DNA from: Chryseobacterium luquanense
GTDB taxonomy: Bacteria > Bacteroidota > Bacteroidia > Flavobacteriales > Weeksellaceae
Length of the DNA: 64,000 nt
NCBI RefSeq assembly: GCF_026460945.1
Contig: NZ_JAOVZV010000002.1
Span: 62,001-126,000, forward strand
Direction: 5' to 3'
The stretch's first letter is position 1, and each line of letters begins with the position of its first letter. A model generated the notes under the pieces. It was not told where the DNA came from, made no database searches, and was given only the letters and a program-made list of their open reading frames with translations. Positions 52,285 through 62,097 of this stretch are shown piece by piece. Made by a program: the position numbers and the translations under genes.

Positions 52285-53403
52285 TTAAACTTCTACAAAA
52301 TAGGTATCTGCATTTTCAGAATTAAATGCTTCATTAATCCAAAAGATCGTATATAATTCTTCTTCTCCAATATTCTTGATATTGTGGGTGTACCAAATTG
52401 GCATATCAACATACGCAGGCTCATTTCCATCCAGATAAAAATCTAATACTTCTTCGGTATCGATTTTTCTTAACTGAATCAATGCTTTTCCTTTAATCAC
52501 GGCAAATCTTTCAATTTTTCTTGTGTGATAATGGTTTCCTCTTGTAATTCCTGGAACTGTTGTTGAGAAAGAACATTGTCCCCCAACTCCCAAACGAATT
52601 ACTTCAACAAAAGCTCCACGAGGATCTGTATGTTGTGTAAATTTCACCGGATAATGCGTTTTATAATCAATATATGAACGATACGTGTTGAATAAATTAT
52701 GCTCAAATGAATCATTGATTGCAGGAATTTCTCCACTGTCAAAATACTTTGTTTTATAGTCATTTAATAATGCTAAAACTTCAGATACTTTTTTAGTTGC
52801 AGTGGGTTCAACAAAATATTCAGCTTTGATGTTACCATCTTTAATTTCATTGATAATGATTTCAACCAATTCCTGAACATAAATCAGTTTAACTTCTCCA
52901 TCTGTTGCAATAGTCGGAGTTTCACCATGCGTTAACTGATAACAGAATGTAGAAACAAATGAATTATAGAAAGGCTTTCCGAAAGCTCCAAAAACATTAG
53001 GAATAATTAAACCTGTAATTTTTCCATCATTTTCCTGAGCCCAGTTTGCTAAAGCTTCTCTACCTTCTCTTTTCGATTTCCCGTATAAATTATCTCTTTC
53101 TTCCTGAGTAGAAGAAGAAATCATAACGTGAGCTTTTGAACCTGTTCTTTTTAATGAATCAACTAATTTTTGGGCTAAACCTACATTAGTTTCATAAATA
53201 AATTGTTCACTTTCGTGACGATTCATTGCAGCAAGATGAACAATAACATCACATTGAGCGACAAATTCATCTAATTTGCTATCATTTTCAAAATATTCTT
53301 TCTGAAAATCAATTCTTTGAAAATCTTCGGGAGATAATCCCAAAGTGTTATATAAATGTCTTCCGACAAAACCATTCTGACCGGTAATTCCGATTTTTTT
53401 CAT
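52285..53403 (-). CDS. capF: CapF-like bifunctional UDP-6-deoxy-HexNAc reductase
   Basis: The protein has 372 residues with CapF's two-domain form. An SDR domain (1-250) has GITGQNGFVGRHLYN and an atypical YGKSKREGREAL YxxxK. A cupin (about 255-372) has RGNHYHTRKIERFAVIKGKA with its metal-ligand histidines, then YTHNI. The cupin epimerises C3 and the SDR reduces C4 of the CapE product to UDP-6-deoxy-L-TalNAc. Neighbours CapE and CapG complete the UDP-L-FucNAc path. Confidence 0.95.
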   Translation of the reverse strand: MKKIGITGQNGFVGRHLYNTLGLSPEDFQRIDFQKEYFENDSKLDEFVAQCDVIVHLAAMNRHESEQFIYETNVGLAQKLVDSLKRTGSKAHVMISSSTQEERDNLYGKSKREGREALANWAQENDGKITGLIIPNVFGAFGKPFYNSFVSTFCYQLTHGETPTIATDGEVKLIYVQELVEIIINEIKDGNIKAEYFVEPTATKKVSEVLALLNDYKTKYFDSGEIPAINDSFEHNLFNTYRSYIDYKTHYPVKFTQHTDPRGAFVEVIRLGVGGQCSFSTTVPGITRGNHYHTRKIERFAVIKGKALIQLRKIDTEEVLDFYLDGNEPAYVDMPIWYTHNIKNIGEEELYTIFWINEAFNSENADTYFVEV

Positions 53404-53447
53404 GTTTCTATGTTTTTAACCAGTTACTTTTGGCAATTTCAAGTTTA

Positions 53448-53855
53448 TTAGTTTTTAAAATAATTTAAATCAAATCTATATTCATCAGCAATTTCTCCTA
53501 AACCGTAATCTGCCAAAACCAATAATTTGCTTCCTTCAGATTTAGATTGGATTGCGGTAATACAACCAGCCGGAATATGTAGGTAAGTTAATACTTCATC
53601 TATTAATAGATATTTCTGAATTGTTAAATCTTTTGAAGGTTTTGTGAAATCATCAACTTCAATTACAGAAATTTCAAAACTTCCCTTCATGCAGGCAAAC
53701 CATCTTTGTTGTATTTTATGTCCTTGCCAACCCCGAGTAAAATCCATTGAGTGGTTTTCAATGGTATATATTCTTTTGATCGTTGAAGCATCAAAATCAT
53801 TGTTATACGTAATAATTCCTCTTTCATCTTGATAAGTCTTTCCCTGAAGTAACAT
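53448..53855 (-). CDS. WxcM/FdtA-like cupin protein
   Basis: The protein has 135 residues, one cupin. TRGWQGHKIQQRWFACMKGS matches the metal/active-site strand of the WxcM C-terminal and FdtA 3,4-ketoisomerase family; YLHIPAGCITAIQSKSEGSK is the second cupin motif. These enzymes isomerise dTDP-4-keto sugars to 3-keto sugars. Its place between CapE and CapF, where such a step is not needed for UDP-L-FucNAc, is odd but I recall it from other Bacteroidota clusters. Function here is uncertain. Confidence 0.78.
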   Translation of the reverse strand: MLLQGKTYQDERGIITYNNDFDASTIKRIYTIENHSMDFTRGWQGHKIQQRWFACMKGSFEISVIEVDDFTKPSKDLTIQKYLLIDEVLTYLHIPAGCITAIQSKSEGSKLLVLADYGLGEIADEYRFDLNYFKN

Positions 53856-53870
53856 TAACTGCTATTTTGA

Positions 53871-54905
53871 TTAATACGGATACTGCATTACATTTTCTCC
53901 GAAAACTTCTTTACGGATTAGCGGTAAAGTTGATATCAGTTTTTTCAATCCTTCAACCCCTTGCTGCTCTGTATTGTGTGAATGGTAATCTTCAATCTCG
54001 GCAACTTCTTCTTCACCTTCAGAGAAATACTGTGCATAATTCAGGTCACGGTTATCTGCCGGAACACGATAGAAGTCTCCCATATCTTCGGCTTTTGCCA
54101 TTTCTTCGCGGGTACACAAAGTTTCGTATAATTTTTCTCCATGACGGGTTCCAATCACTTTCACCGGAACTTCTTTACCCGTCAATTCAATTAAAGCTTT
54201 TGCTAAATCTCCAATACTTCCTGCAGGCGCTTTATTCACAAATAGATCTCCTGGATTAGCATGTTCAAATGCAAATAATACCAAATCAACAGCATCTTCT
54301 AATGACATGAAAAATCTGGACATATGGGGATCTGTAATGGTAATAGGCTCTCCTTTCTGAATCTGATTTAAAAATAAAGGAATTACAGAACCTCTGGATG
54401 CCATTACATTTCCATAACGGGTAAGGCAAACCACCGTTTCAGTGGTATTTCTAGACTCTGCAACAGCTACTTTTTCCATCATTGCCTTGGAAATCCCCAT
54501 TGCGTTGATGGGGTAAGCTGCTTTATCCGTAGACAAACAAATTACTTTTTGTACTTTATTAGCAGTTGCTGCACGTATTACATTCTGTGTTCCTTCAACA
54601 TTGGTTTTCACAGCCTGCATCGGAAAAAATTCGCATGACGGCACTTGTTTTAAAGCTGCTGCATGAAAGATATAATCTACTCCTCTTGTAGCAGGTTCTA
54701 CACTTGCGAAATCTCTTACATCTCCGATATAATATTTTATCTTATCGTTTTTGTACAGATTTCTCATATCATCCTGCTTTTTCTCATCACGAGAAAAAAT
54801 ACGGATTTCTTTGAAATGATCTGTTTGCAAGAATCTGTTTAGGACTGCCGTGCCGAATGAACCTGTTCCACCGGTTATTAAAAGTATTTTATCTTGAATT
54901 TTCAT
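53871..54905 (-). CDS. capE: CapE-like UDP-GlcNAc 4,6-dehydratase/5-epimerase
   Basis: The protein has 344 residues, a soluble SDR. ILLITGGTGSFGTAVLNRFL (7-26), RIFSRDEKKQDDMRN, AALKQVPSCEFFP and the triad region STDKAAYPINAMGISKAMME with M136 and K140 are the CapE/FnlA signatures. It is the first enzyme of UDP-L-FucNAc synthesis, forming a 4-keto-6-deoxy-L-arabino-hexose from UDP-GlcNAc. It follows the nucleotide-sugar dehydrogenase by 18 bases. Confidence 0.95.
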   Translation of the reverse strand: MKIQDKILLITGGTGSFGTAVLNRFLQTDHFKEIRIFSRDEKKQDDMRNLYKNDKIKYYIGDVRDFASVEPATRGVDYIFHAAALKQVPSCEFFPMQAVKTNVEGTQNVIRAATANKVQKVICLSTDKAAYPINAMGISKAMMEKVAVAESRNTTETVVCLTRYGNVMASRGSVIPLFLNQIQKGEPITITDPHMSRFFMSLEDAVDLVLFAFEHANPGDLFVNKAPAGSIGDLAKALIELTGKEVPVKVIGTRHGEKLYETLCTREEMAKAEDMGDFYRVPADNRDLNYAQYFSEGEEEVAEIEDYHSHNTEQQGVEGLKKLISTLPLIRKEVFGENVMQYPY

Positions 54906-54923
54906 GTTTACTATAAATTATTT

Positions 54924-56243
54924 TTATAATCTTTTATCAATATTGAACTTTGATAGTACTCCTTTAACATCATAGATTACTCCTTTTTCTTTAATTAAAT
55001 AATTTAGATTAAGATTAAGAAACTCCTCATGTGCAACCGTAAGAATTATGGCATCATATTTTTCGTTTTCTGGCAATTCACTTAGAATTTCATTATAGCA
55101 AGGAACCCCGTATTCCTCAATTACTTCCATAGGATTTGCCCAAGGATCATAACTTATTACATCAGCTCCATATTCTTGTAAATTTGTAATAACGTCAATA
55201 GCTTTTGAATTTCTTATATCCGGACAATTTTCTTTAAAAGTAACTCCTAAATTTAAAATTTTTGCTCCTTTTACTTTAATATCTTTCTTAATCATTAATT
55301 TAACAATTTGCGAAGCGACAAATGCTCCCATAGAATCGTTCAATCTTCTGGCTGCCAATATAAGTTCCGAATAGTAACCTATTTCTTGTGCTTTCTGAGC
55401 TAAATAAAATGGATCAACGCCAATACAGTGGCCCCCTACCAAACCCGGTTTGAATTTCAAGAAATTCCATTTCGTCCCTGCAGCTTCGAGTACATCGTGC
55501 GTATCAATATCCATCAAAGAAAAAATCTTCGCCAATTCATTCATAAATGCTATATTGAGATCCCTTTGCGAATTTTCAATGACTTTGGATGCCTCCGCAA
55601 CTTTAATGGTCGGTGCTAAATGCGTTCCTGCCGTAATTACAGACTTATATAAATTGTCTACAATCTTACCAATCTCTGGGGTAGAACCTGATGTTACCTT
55701 TAATATTTTATCGACAGTATGTTCTTTATCTCCCGGATTAATTCTTTCGGGTGAATAGCCTACAAAAAAATCTGCATTGAAGGTCAACCCTGAAACTTTT
55801 TCTAAGACCGGAACACACTCTTCTTCCGTCACTCCCGGATAAACCGTTGATTCGTAAATAACGATATCCCCTTTCTTAAGAACTTTTGCTACAGTTTCAC
55901 TAGCCTTATATAAAGGGGTTAAATCAGGCCGATTGTGTTTGTCAATAGGTGTAGGAACAGTGATGATGTAAAAAGTAGCACCGCTGATATCTTTAATTTC
56001 TGAAGAAAAAAATAAACCTGTACTGGTTACCTCTGATTCGGAGAAAGGGTTACCATTTAGTATCACCTCACTCAAAATTTTGTTTTCTACTTCATGAGTG
56101 GTATCAACAGCATTTTTTAATTGTGAAATTCTTTTTTCATTGATGTCAAAACCAACAACTGCATATTTTGTAGCAAAAAGCCTGGCAAGAGGTAAACCCA
56201 CATATCCAAGACCAATTACAGAAATTTTATATTTACTATTCAT
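54924..56243 (-). CDS. UDP-HexNAc 6-dehydrogenase (WbpO/TviB-like)
   Basis: The protein has 439 residues. N-terminal NAD domain ISVIGLGYVGLPLARLFATK (8-27), the substrate lysine and asparagine region AEASKVIENSQRDLNIAFMN, and the nucleophilic C273 in GGHCIGVDPF. It oxidises C6 of a UDP-HexNAc twice to a uronic acid. The LPLA loop and overall form fit the WbpO/TviB group (UDP-GlcNAc or UDP-GalNAc) over UDP-ManNAc-specific WecC. It implies an acidic sugar in the cluster A polysaccharide. Confidence 0.9.
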   Translation of the reverse strand: MNSKYKISVIGLGYVGLPLARLFATKYAVVGFDINEKRISQLKNAVDTTHEVENKILSEVILNGNPFSESEVTSTGLFFSSEIKDISGATFYIITVPTPIDKHNRPDLTPLYKASETVAKVLKKGDIVIYESTVYPGVTEEECVPVLEKVSGLTFNADFFVGYSPERINPGDKEHTVDKILKVTSGSTPEIGKIVDNLYKSVITAGTHLAPTIKVAEASKVIENSQRDLNIAFMNELAKIFSLMDIDTHDVLEAAGTKWNFLKFKPGLVGGHCIGVDPFYLAQKAQEIGYYSELILAARRLNDSMGAFVASQIVKLMIKKDIKVKGAKILNLGVTFKENCPDIRNSKAIDVITNLQEYGADVISYDPWANPMEVIEEYGVPCYNEILSELPENEKYDAIILTVAHEEFLNLNLNYLIKEKGVIYDVKGVLSKFNIDKRL

Positions 56244-56274
56244 TATTTATATTCACCAGGAATACTCGATTATT

Positions 56275-58650
56275 TTAATACTTGCTGAAAAATTTTTTCC
56301 AGAATGATTGATTCCCGTCGGCTGAATATCCATAACCATATTTGTACCCATAACCATAACCACTGTGCATTTTATCAACGTCATTAAGAACCAACCCTAC
56401 ATTTTTAATTTTTTTATCTTTGATCTGTTTCGTGATAAAAGAAACCAGTTCTTTTTCTGTGTACCCAGAACGTGTTACATAAATGGTAACATCTGCCATA
56501 TCTGCGATTAAGAAAGAATCTGTTACCAGCATAAGAGGTGCCGTATCTAAAATAATGTAATCATAATCTGTTTTTAAGTATTCAATCAACTCCTGGTAAC
56601 GACCATTCGACAATAACTCCGTGGGATTTGGAGTGATTGCTCCGGAATAAATCACATCACAATACGGATTAAACGAAGTTGGATGGATAATTTCCGAGGC
56701 TTTCATTTCACTATCATACATGAATTCTGATAATCCAATCAATCCTCTTCTGCTTTCGTTATATCTTTGCAATTGCGGGTTACGGATATCCGAACCAATA
56801 ATAATTACTTTTTTTCGCGGAGTAGCCAATGTAAGCGCCAAGTTAACCGATGTAAATGTTTTCCCTTCTCCTTTTACTGTTGAAGTGACAAACAAAACAT
56901 GGCCTTTTTTATTCTTAGGAAGCATGAAATTGATATTCGTAATCAAAATTCTAAATGCTTCGGCCAAAGGAGATAAATCATTAACCTGCACGATTTCAGG
57001 ATCTCCTTTCTGTAAAGATGGTAATTCACCAATCACCGTTGTACCACCAGCTAATTTTTCAAGATCATTTTTGGATTTAATCTTATTATTAAATAATTCA
57101 GACAAATAAATGATGGCAAATGGAAGTAGTAATCCTATAATCATTGCACCCAGATAGATAAGCATTCTCTTAGGAGAAACCGGAGATGGATTCGTTAACG
57201 CATCATCAACAATCCTTGCTTTAGGCGCTGCGATTGCTAAAGAAATTGCTGCTTCTTCCCTTTTTTGCAATAACAATAAATACAATTGCTCTTTGATATT
57301 CTGCTGTCTTTCGATGCTTCTGAATAATTTTTCCTGAACCGGAATTTTAGATATTCTTCCAGACAATCTGTTTTGCTCACCCAGAATATTGCTTCTTGAG
57401 ATCTGAAGGGCAGATCTGCTTTTCTGTAAGCTCTGAATGACAGAACTTCTCATGCTGTTGATCTGTGAAGTCACATCCTGAACAATTGGGTTTGCGGATG
57501 TAGAGTTTTCCAACAAGCGGTTTCTTTCAATGACCAATTGATTGTATTTACTGATGTCAGATGAGGTATCTGAGTCTGAAAGCCCTACATTTAAAGGTAG
57601 AACCTGAAAATTCCCCTGCCTGTTGATTGAGCTAAGCAAACTGTTTACCAGCTCAAGCTGTGATTCATTTTCAATTTGCTTTTCTCTTCCGGATGCGGCA
57701 GTCTGCAAAGATAGTTCTGCCTCTGTCTGGATGTCCGCAATATTGTTCTGTACCTTAAAATTTTCTTTTTGAGCTTCAACATCCCCCAACTCTTTACTGA
57801 TCAGATTGATTCTTTCATCAATAAAACTAGCCGTTTTCTGCGACTCTGAATTTTTATCTAAAATTGCTTCCCTGTTGTAATTTACCGCCAAACGATTTAA
57901 AATATCTTCAGATTTTTCCGGCACAGGATCTGTAATAGAGATTTTCAGAACGGTCGCTTCTTTCTGTACTAAACTTACATTTAATTTAGAAAGATAATAT
58001 ATTGCCCTGTTCATCCCGGACATAAACTGAAGTTTATAAACCTCGTCTGATTTAGAAACTTTGAAATTTGGATTTTTCTGAAACATTACCACACCAAAGG
58101 GCATTGAAACCGCTTTGTTGAACGGAGCTTTTATGGGTTTCTTAAAACTTTCCGACTCAAGAATAACTTCACCTCCAATCGTCTTAGCGATTACCTCTTT
58201 TCCAGGATAAACTGCTTTGTTTTTCTCACTAATAACCCTTACAAAAAAGGGAGCACTGCTTTTGTACAGTTCCGATTCTTTTATCTTGCCTTTAGAATAA
58301 ATATTGGTTTCTAATGTCAATTCCCTAACTACAGAAAGCATCAGTTTCTTTGATTTTAAAATCTCAATCTCATTGTCGACAGAATTGGTTCCCATGCCTC
58401 CAATTCCTCCAAGTTCTGAAACAACAGACATTTCCGGTTGACCAGATGTGGATTTTTTGACTTCTTTGATTAGTAAAGTGGATTCACTGCTGTATACGGG
58501 AATTGTGTAGCGTAGGAAAAACCAGGCAACAACAATTGCTAAAACTGCACCGATGACAAACCAATACCATCGATACAAATAGGGCTTAATAATTTCCCTT
58601 AGATTTAAATTTTCTTCCTGAAAGTCTTCCTGATTCTGATTATATTCCAC
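56275..58650 (-). CDS. wzc: Wzc-type co-polymerase and tyrosine kinase (cluster A)
   Basis: The protein has 791 residues. A Wzz domain with TM1 (about 32-50), a periplasmic helical region and TM2 (about 505-525) precede the BY-kinase: Walker A VKGEGKTF (about 592-599), A-prime [10 protein letters not shown], Walker [11 protein letters not shown] (about 698-707), and a Tyr-rich tail ([12 protein letters not shown]). The frame begins with GTG at 58650; no in-frame ATG is near. It regulates polymerisation and export with Wza, 28 bases upstream. It is paralogous to the kinase at 26671-29019. Confidence 0.95.
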   Translation of the reverse strand: MEYNQNQEDFQEENLNLREIIKPYLYRWYWFVIGAVLAIVVAWFFLRYTIPVYSSESTLLIKEVKKSTSGQPEMSVVSELGGIGGMGTNSVDNEIEILKSKKLMLSVVRELTLETNIYSKGKIKESELYKSSAPFFVRVISEKNKAVYPGKEVIAKTIGGEVILESESFKKPIKAPFNKAVSMPFGVVMFQKNPNFKVSKSDEVYKLQFMSGMNRAIYYLSKLNVSLVQKEATVLKISITDPVPEKSEDILNRLAVNYNREAILDKNSESQKTASFIDERINLISKELGDVEAQKENFKVQNNIADIQTEAELSLQTAASGREKQIENESQLELVNSLLSSINRQGNFQVLPLNVGLSDSDTSSDISKYNQLVIERNRLLENSTSANPIVQDVTSQINSMRSSVIQSLQKSRSALQISRSNILGEQNRLSGRISKIPVQEKLFRSIERQQNIKEQLYLLLLQKREEAAISLAIAAPKARIVDDALTNPSPVSPKRMLIYLGAMIIGLLLPFAIIYLSELFNNKIKSKNDLEKLAGGTTVIGELPSLQKGDPEIVQVNDLSPLAEAFRILITNINFMLPKNKKGHVLFVTSTVKGEGKTFTSVNLALTLATPRKKVIIIGSDIRNPQLQRYNESRRGLIGLSEFMYDSEMKASEIIHPTSFNPYCDVIYSGAITPNPTELLSNGRYQELIEYLKTDYDYIILDTAPLMLVTDSFLIADMADVTIYVTRSGYTEKELVSFITKQIKDKKIKNVGLVLNDVDKMHSGYGYGYKYGYGYSADGNQSFWKKFFSKY

Positions 58651-58678
58651 TGTTGATTTGATGTAAAATGAATTTGAA

Positions 58679-59488
58679 TTAATTTTTAGTCAATGCTAAA
58701 ACACCTATAACTAAAGAAGCAATAACCGATGCCACCGAAATATATAATCCTGTATTTGGGTCTACTCTCGCAGACTTTTCTCTGTTGGCATTGGGCTGAA
58801 CATAGATCATGTCGTTTTGCTTAAGGTAATAATACGGTGAATTAATGAACTGAGCACTCGTTAAGTCCACTCTTTCCTTAGTAATCTGTCCATCAACATT
58901 TCTAACAATTAAAACATTCGTTCGAATACCGTAGGGCGTTGAATCTCCTGCTAAGGCCAAAGCTCCCAACAACGTTGTGCTTCCATCCGGGATGGTATAT
59001 TGTCCAGGTCTATTCACCTCTCCCAATATTGAAACTTTAAAATTAATTAGTTTTAAATCCACCACTGGATTTTTCACGTACACTGAAATAAGGTCTACTA
59101 ATTTTGTGCGAAGCGTCTCCACATTTTCTCCTTTGGTACTCACTGCTCCAATCTGCGGGAACATAATACTTCCATCGGTGTCTACTAAATACGTAGGTCC
59201 GGAAACCGGTAACTGCTGGGGCAGACTGTTTGAGCTTGGAGTAGAATATTGTGTAATTGTTGAAGTGGAAGAATACGACTGATTAAATGGTTTTACCACA
59301 TCCATATCTTTTGCAGTAACCGTAATAACCAACTGATCTCCAGGCTGTAATGTACTTCGGCTGTTTTTAACAGCATTGTCCAAAGAAATATTATCGATGT
59401 CCTGCATGTAATTTATCTCCTGCCTTGGGGCACAAGAGAATACTGCAATACTTAAAGCTCCAACTAAAATATATTTCTTAAAATTCAT
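58679..59488 (-). CDS. wza: Wza-type outer-membrane polysaccharide export lipoprotein
   Basis: The protein has 269 residues from the ATG at 59488. A lipoprotein signal with FSC lipobox (C19) leads to the Poly_export domain ([20 protein letters not shown]) and an SLBB-like domain ([20 protein letters not shown]). A hydrophobic C-terminal segment ([18 protein letters not shown]) ends it. It is shorter than E. coli Wza, as Bacteroidota OPX proteins usually are, and lacks the large helical barrel domain. The GTG at 59506 is rejected because it lies within a perfect promoter -7 box. Confidence 0.93.
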   Translation of the reverse strand: MNFKKYILVGALSIAVFSCAPRQEINYMQDIDNISLDNAVKNSRSTLQPGDQLVITVTAKDMDVVKPFNQSYSSTSTITQYSTPSSNSLPQQLPVSGPTYLVDTDGSIMFPQIGAVSTKGENVETLRTKLVDLISVYVKNPVVDLKLINFKVSILGEVNRPGQYTIPDGSTTLLGALALAGDSTPYGIRTNVLIVRNVDGQITKERVDLTSAQFINSPYYYLKQNDMIYVQPNANREKSARVDPNTGLYISVASVIASLVIGVLALTKN

Positions 59489-59505
59489 TTTTGATAATTT
59501 TTTCA

Positions 59506-59534
59506 CAAAAATAGGATTATTATTTTCTAAACAA
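59506..59534 (-). promoter_or_regulatory. wza: Promoter upstream of wza
   Basis: Minus strand TTG (59534-59532), 18-base spacer and TATTTTTG (59513-59506), a full consensus match. It would start the RNA about 10 bases before the ATG at 59488 and can drive wza, wzc and following genes apart from the PglF-like gene. Confidence 0.65.
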
Positions 59535-59592
59535 AACTTGTTTTCAATTATATTAAAAATCTATTATTACAATATGTTAATACAAAATGCTT

Positions 59593-61554
59593 TTATAATT
59601 CAATGACATCCAGAGAATCATTTTTTTTATCTAAAGCTTCGAATTCTGAATTATTACTAATGAATTCCGGAACAATCGCTTTTAAAAGTGTTACCACCTG
59701 TATTTTATCTCTTTTAACAGCCGATTTAATAATCTGCTTACATAATATTTCAATTTCATTAAACCCAATGTTAGGATCTCTAGAAATCATTATTTTTTCG
59801 TGATGGGTGGGAATCGTTGTTGCATTATTACTTAATAATTCTTCATACAACTTCTCTCCCGGTCTTAAACCAATAAATTTAATCTTAATATCAACATCCG
59901 GAGTAAACCCTGAAAGTTTAATCATTCTTCTGGCTAAATCCAAAATCTTGACAGGCTCTCCCATATCAAACACATAGATTTCTCCACCTGAGCCCATTGT
60001 TCCTGCCTGAAGTACCAATTCACAAGCCTCAGGAATGGTCATAAAATATCTGATAATATCAGGATGGGTAATGGTTACAGGACCGCCTTTTTCAATTTGT
60101 TTTCTAAAGTGTGGAATAACAGAACCATTAGATCCCAAAACATTCCCAAAACGAGTTGTGATAAATTTTGTTATATTACTATCAGAGTTCTGCAGAGACT
60201 GTACAAAAAGTTCAGCCGTTCTTTTGGAAGCCCCCATTACATTGGTCGGATTAACCGCTTTATCTGTAGAAACCATTACAAAACGGTTCACTTTATATTT
60301 TTTAGAAAGTAACGCCAAATTTTTGGTTCCCAACACATTGACGAAAATCGCTTCGTGCGGGTTTTCTTCGATCAAAGGTACATGCTTGTATGCTGCCGCA
60401 TGATACACCATCGAAAACTGGTAGATCTCAAAAATTTTTTCCAGCCTGTAGCTGTTTGAGATATCCGCCAAAACAAACTTGAATTTCTGATCCGGAAACT
60501 TTTCCAATAATTCCAGTTCTAGTTCATATAAAGGAGATTCCGCCTGATCCAATACAACAATTAGGGAAGGATTAAACTGAGCAACCTGTCTTACAATTTC
60601 ACTCCCAATAGAACCTGCCCCTCCCGTTACTAAAACACTTTTCTGAAAATGTCTTTTTTTAATATCTTCATTTTCAATTTTAATAGGTTTACGATTTAAC
60701 AGATCTTCAATCTGAAGCTGACGAATCCCGCCCACTAAGTCTGAATCCCGCATTTTACTTACTGTAGGTGCTTTTAAAACTTTAAGTCCATTATCCAATG
60801 CGCAAGTCATCCATTCTTCCAGCTCCTGTTTCGTCATGATCTCTTTTATAATCAAAACGGCATCAAACTGACTGACCAAATTTTTATCACCAAAAAACTT
60901 ATCTATATTATAAATTTTATGACCTAAGAGAAGTGCTTTATGAGAATCTGATCTTTTTGTAAGAAAACCCTCTAAACGATAAGGATAATTAGGATTATGT
61001 AAAATGGCTCTTGCCAAAGAAATAGAAGCATCCCCCACTCCAACTACAGCTATTCGTACTTTTGATGTTGAGCCTTTGAAGTCGATCAAAATATTAAAAA
61101 ACTGTTTGGTAAACATCCTGAAAAAAAACATGATGGAAACCGAAATAAAGAAATATAAAAATAAGTTAGGATATAAAAACAATGATTTCCCTAACCAGAT
61201 CTCGGTTGCGAAATTAATTCCCAGTAAAGTAATCAAAGTACTTCCGGATGATAAAATAATTTTAAAAAAATCAAAAAAAGTAGAATGCCTGATAATTCCT
61301 GCGTAGGTTTTAAATACAAACATAAACACCACATTAACAGCAATGACTAAAATCCTTTGCTGAACAATATACTCAGGAAAATTCACTTTCACATGAAGCT
61401 TCTCAAGAAAAATATATGACAAAAGTATTGACAGCAGTATGATCGAGATATCTATAAGAATAACAATCCATCTAGGTATATATCTTAGCTCTGTGAGCTT
61501 CACAATATTATCTCCGTTATAAAGGGTAGCAAAAGCATCATTTAGCTTTCTCAT
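59593..61554 (-). CDS. pglF: PglF/WbpM/CapD-type membrane-bound UDP-HexNAc 4,6-dehydratase
   Basis: The protein has 653 residues. Four membrane segments (about 28-48, 66-84, 98-115, 128-148), a Rossmann-like CoA-binding-type domain (about 165-270) and an SDR domain (from about 305) with VLVTGGAGSIGSEIVRQVAQ and STDKAVNPTNVMGASKRTAE (M440, K444). It removes water from UDP-GlcNAc to UDP-4-keto-6-deoxy-GlcNAc, the first step to bacillosamine-type sugars. A PglE-like partner lies at 34158-35294 and PglC at 39648-40259. First gene of cluster A with its own -7 box. Confidence 0.93.
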   Translation of the reverse strand: MRKLNDAFATLYNGDNIVKLTELRYIPRWIVILIDISIILLSILLSYIFLEKLHVKVNFPEYIVQQRILVIAVNVVFMFVFKTYAGIIRHSTFFDFFKIILSSGSTLITLLGINFATEIWLGKSLFLYPNLFLYFFISVSIMFFFRMFTKQFFNILIDFKGSTSKVRIAVVGVGDASISLARAILHNPNYPYRLEGFLTKRSDSHKALLLGHKIYNIDKFFGDKNLVSQFDAVLIIKEIMTKQELEEWMTCALDNGLKVLKAPTVSKMRDSDLVGGIRQLQIEDLLNRKPIKIENEDIKKRHFQKSVLVTGGAGSIGSEIVRQVAQFNPSLIVVLDQAESPLYELELELLEKFPDQKFKFVLADISNSYRLEKIFEIYQFSMVYHAAAYKHVPLIEENPHEAIFVNVLGTKNLALLSKKYKVNRFVMVSTDKAVNPTNVMGASKRTAELFVQSLQNSDSNITKFITTRFGNVLGSNGSVIPHFRKQIEKGGPVTITHPDIIRYFMTIPEACELVLQAGTMGSGGEIYVFDMGEPVKILDLARRMIKLSGFTPDVDIKIKFIGLRPGEKLYEELLSNNATTIPTHHEKIMISRDPNIGFNEIEILCKQIIKSAVKRDKIQVVTLLKAIVPEFISNNSEFEALDKKNDSLDVIEL

Positions 61555-61585
61555 TCAACATTTTTAGTGTTTTAGTTTTATTTTG

Positions 61586-61593
61586 CAAATGTA
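61586..61593 (-). promoter_or_regulatory. -7 box upstream of the PglF-like gene
   Basis: Minus strand TACATTTG, a perfect TAnnTTTG, 31 bases before the ATG at 61554. The -33 position has only a T run. It could be the main promoter of cluster A. Confidence 0.45.
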
Positions 61594-61793
61594 ATCATAT
61601 TATTTCTATAAAAAAATTAGTAATTGGTATATTTTTATATCAGCACCTAAATTATAAAGCAATGCATTCTATAGAAAAATCAATAAACACGGGTGTATTT
61701 CATGTAAAAAAGTGAAAATAATTAATTAAAACAAGCTCATTCATTAAAATCGTAAAATTGTTTTAATAAAATTTAATATCTGGTCTAAAAAAA

Positions 61794-61818
61794 TCCCCAA
61801 AGCAAATGTTTGGGGATT
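61794..61818 (-). terminator. Terminator between the small PID-CTERM-like gene and cluster A
   Basis: ATCCCCAAA (61794-61802) pairs perfectly with TTTGGGGAT (61810-61818) with a 7-base loop, followed on minus by a run of T. It lies 27 bases after the small protein's stop and separates its transcript from cluster A. Confidence 0.85.
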
Positions 61819-61844
61819 AAGATGAATATAATTAAGTTTTATTC

Positions 61845-62090
61845 TTAATTATTTTTCGCTGTATTGTTTTTATTTGTGTAAGCAAATGCTAAAGCAGTTG
61901 CAACCATTAATAAAACGGGAATGTATTGATCTATGGGAACAGACCCCGGGTCTGGATCTCCAGGACCTGCAGGATTATCTCCATCTGCCATCGTTGACAT
62001 TTCCGGCTCATCATACACATATGGATTAGTCGATTGCCCAAAAGCGATGCTAGAAACAATCATTGAAAACATTATTATTATCTTTTTCAT
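61845..62090 (-). CDS. Small exported protein with PID-CTERM-like sorting tail
   Basis: The protein has 81 residues. Signal peptide (about 1-18, AFGQ), an acidic Pro/Gly-rich middle (GDNPAGPGDPDPGS) and a tail VPIDQYIPVLLM followed by a hydrophobic helix (about 57-73) and polar TNKNNTAKNN. This is the tripartite form of sorting signals: motif, helix, short hydrophilic end. From memory, tails of the PID-Y-IP kind are called PID-CTERM in Flavobacteriia; sorting enzyme and role are not established here. It lies 7 bases after the T9SS protein gene, so they are co-transcribed. Confidence 0.75.
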   Translation of the reverse strand: MKKIIIMFSMIVSSIAFGQSTNPYVYDEPEMSTMADGDNPAGPGDPDPGSVPIDQYIPVLLMVATALAFAYTNKNNTAKNN

Positions 62091-62097
62091 CGTCTTC

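Noticed and set aside
56720..57109. 129-codon plus-strand ORF
   Set aside because: Antisense to the Wzc kinase region; rich in residues expected from reverse-complement coding.
59489..59506. GTG start for wza adding six residues
   Set aside because: The GTG overlaps the last base of a consensus -7 promoter element; the inner ATG gives a normal lipoprotein signal.
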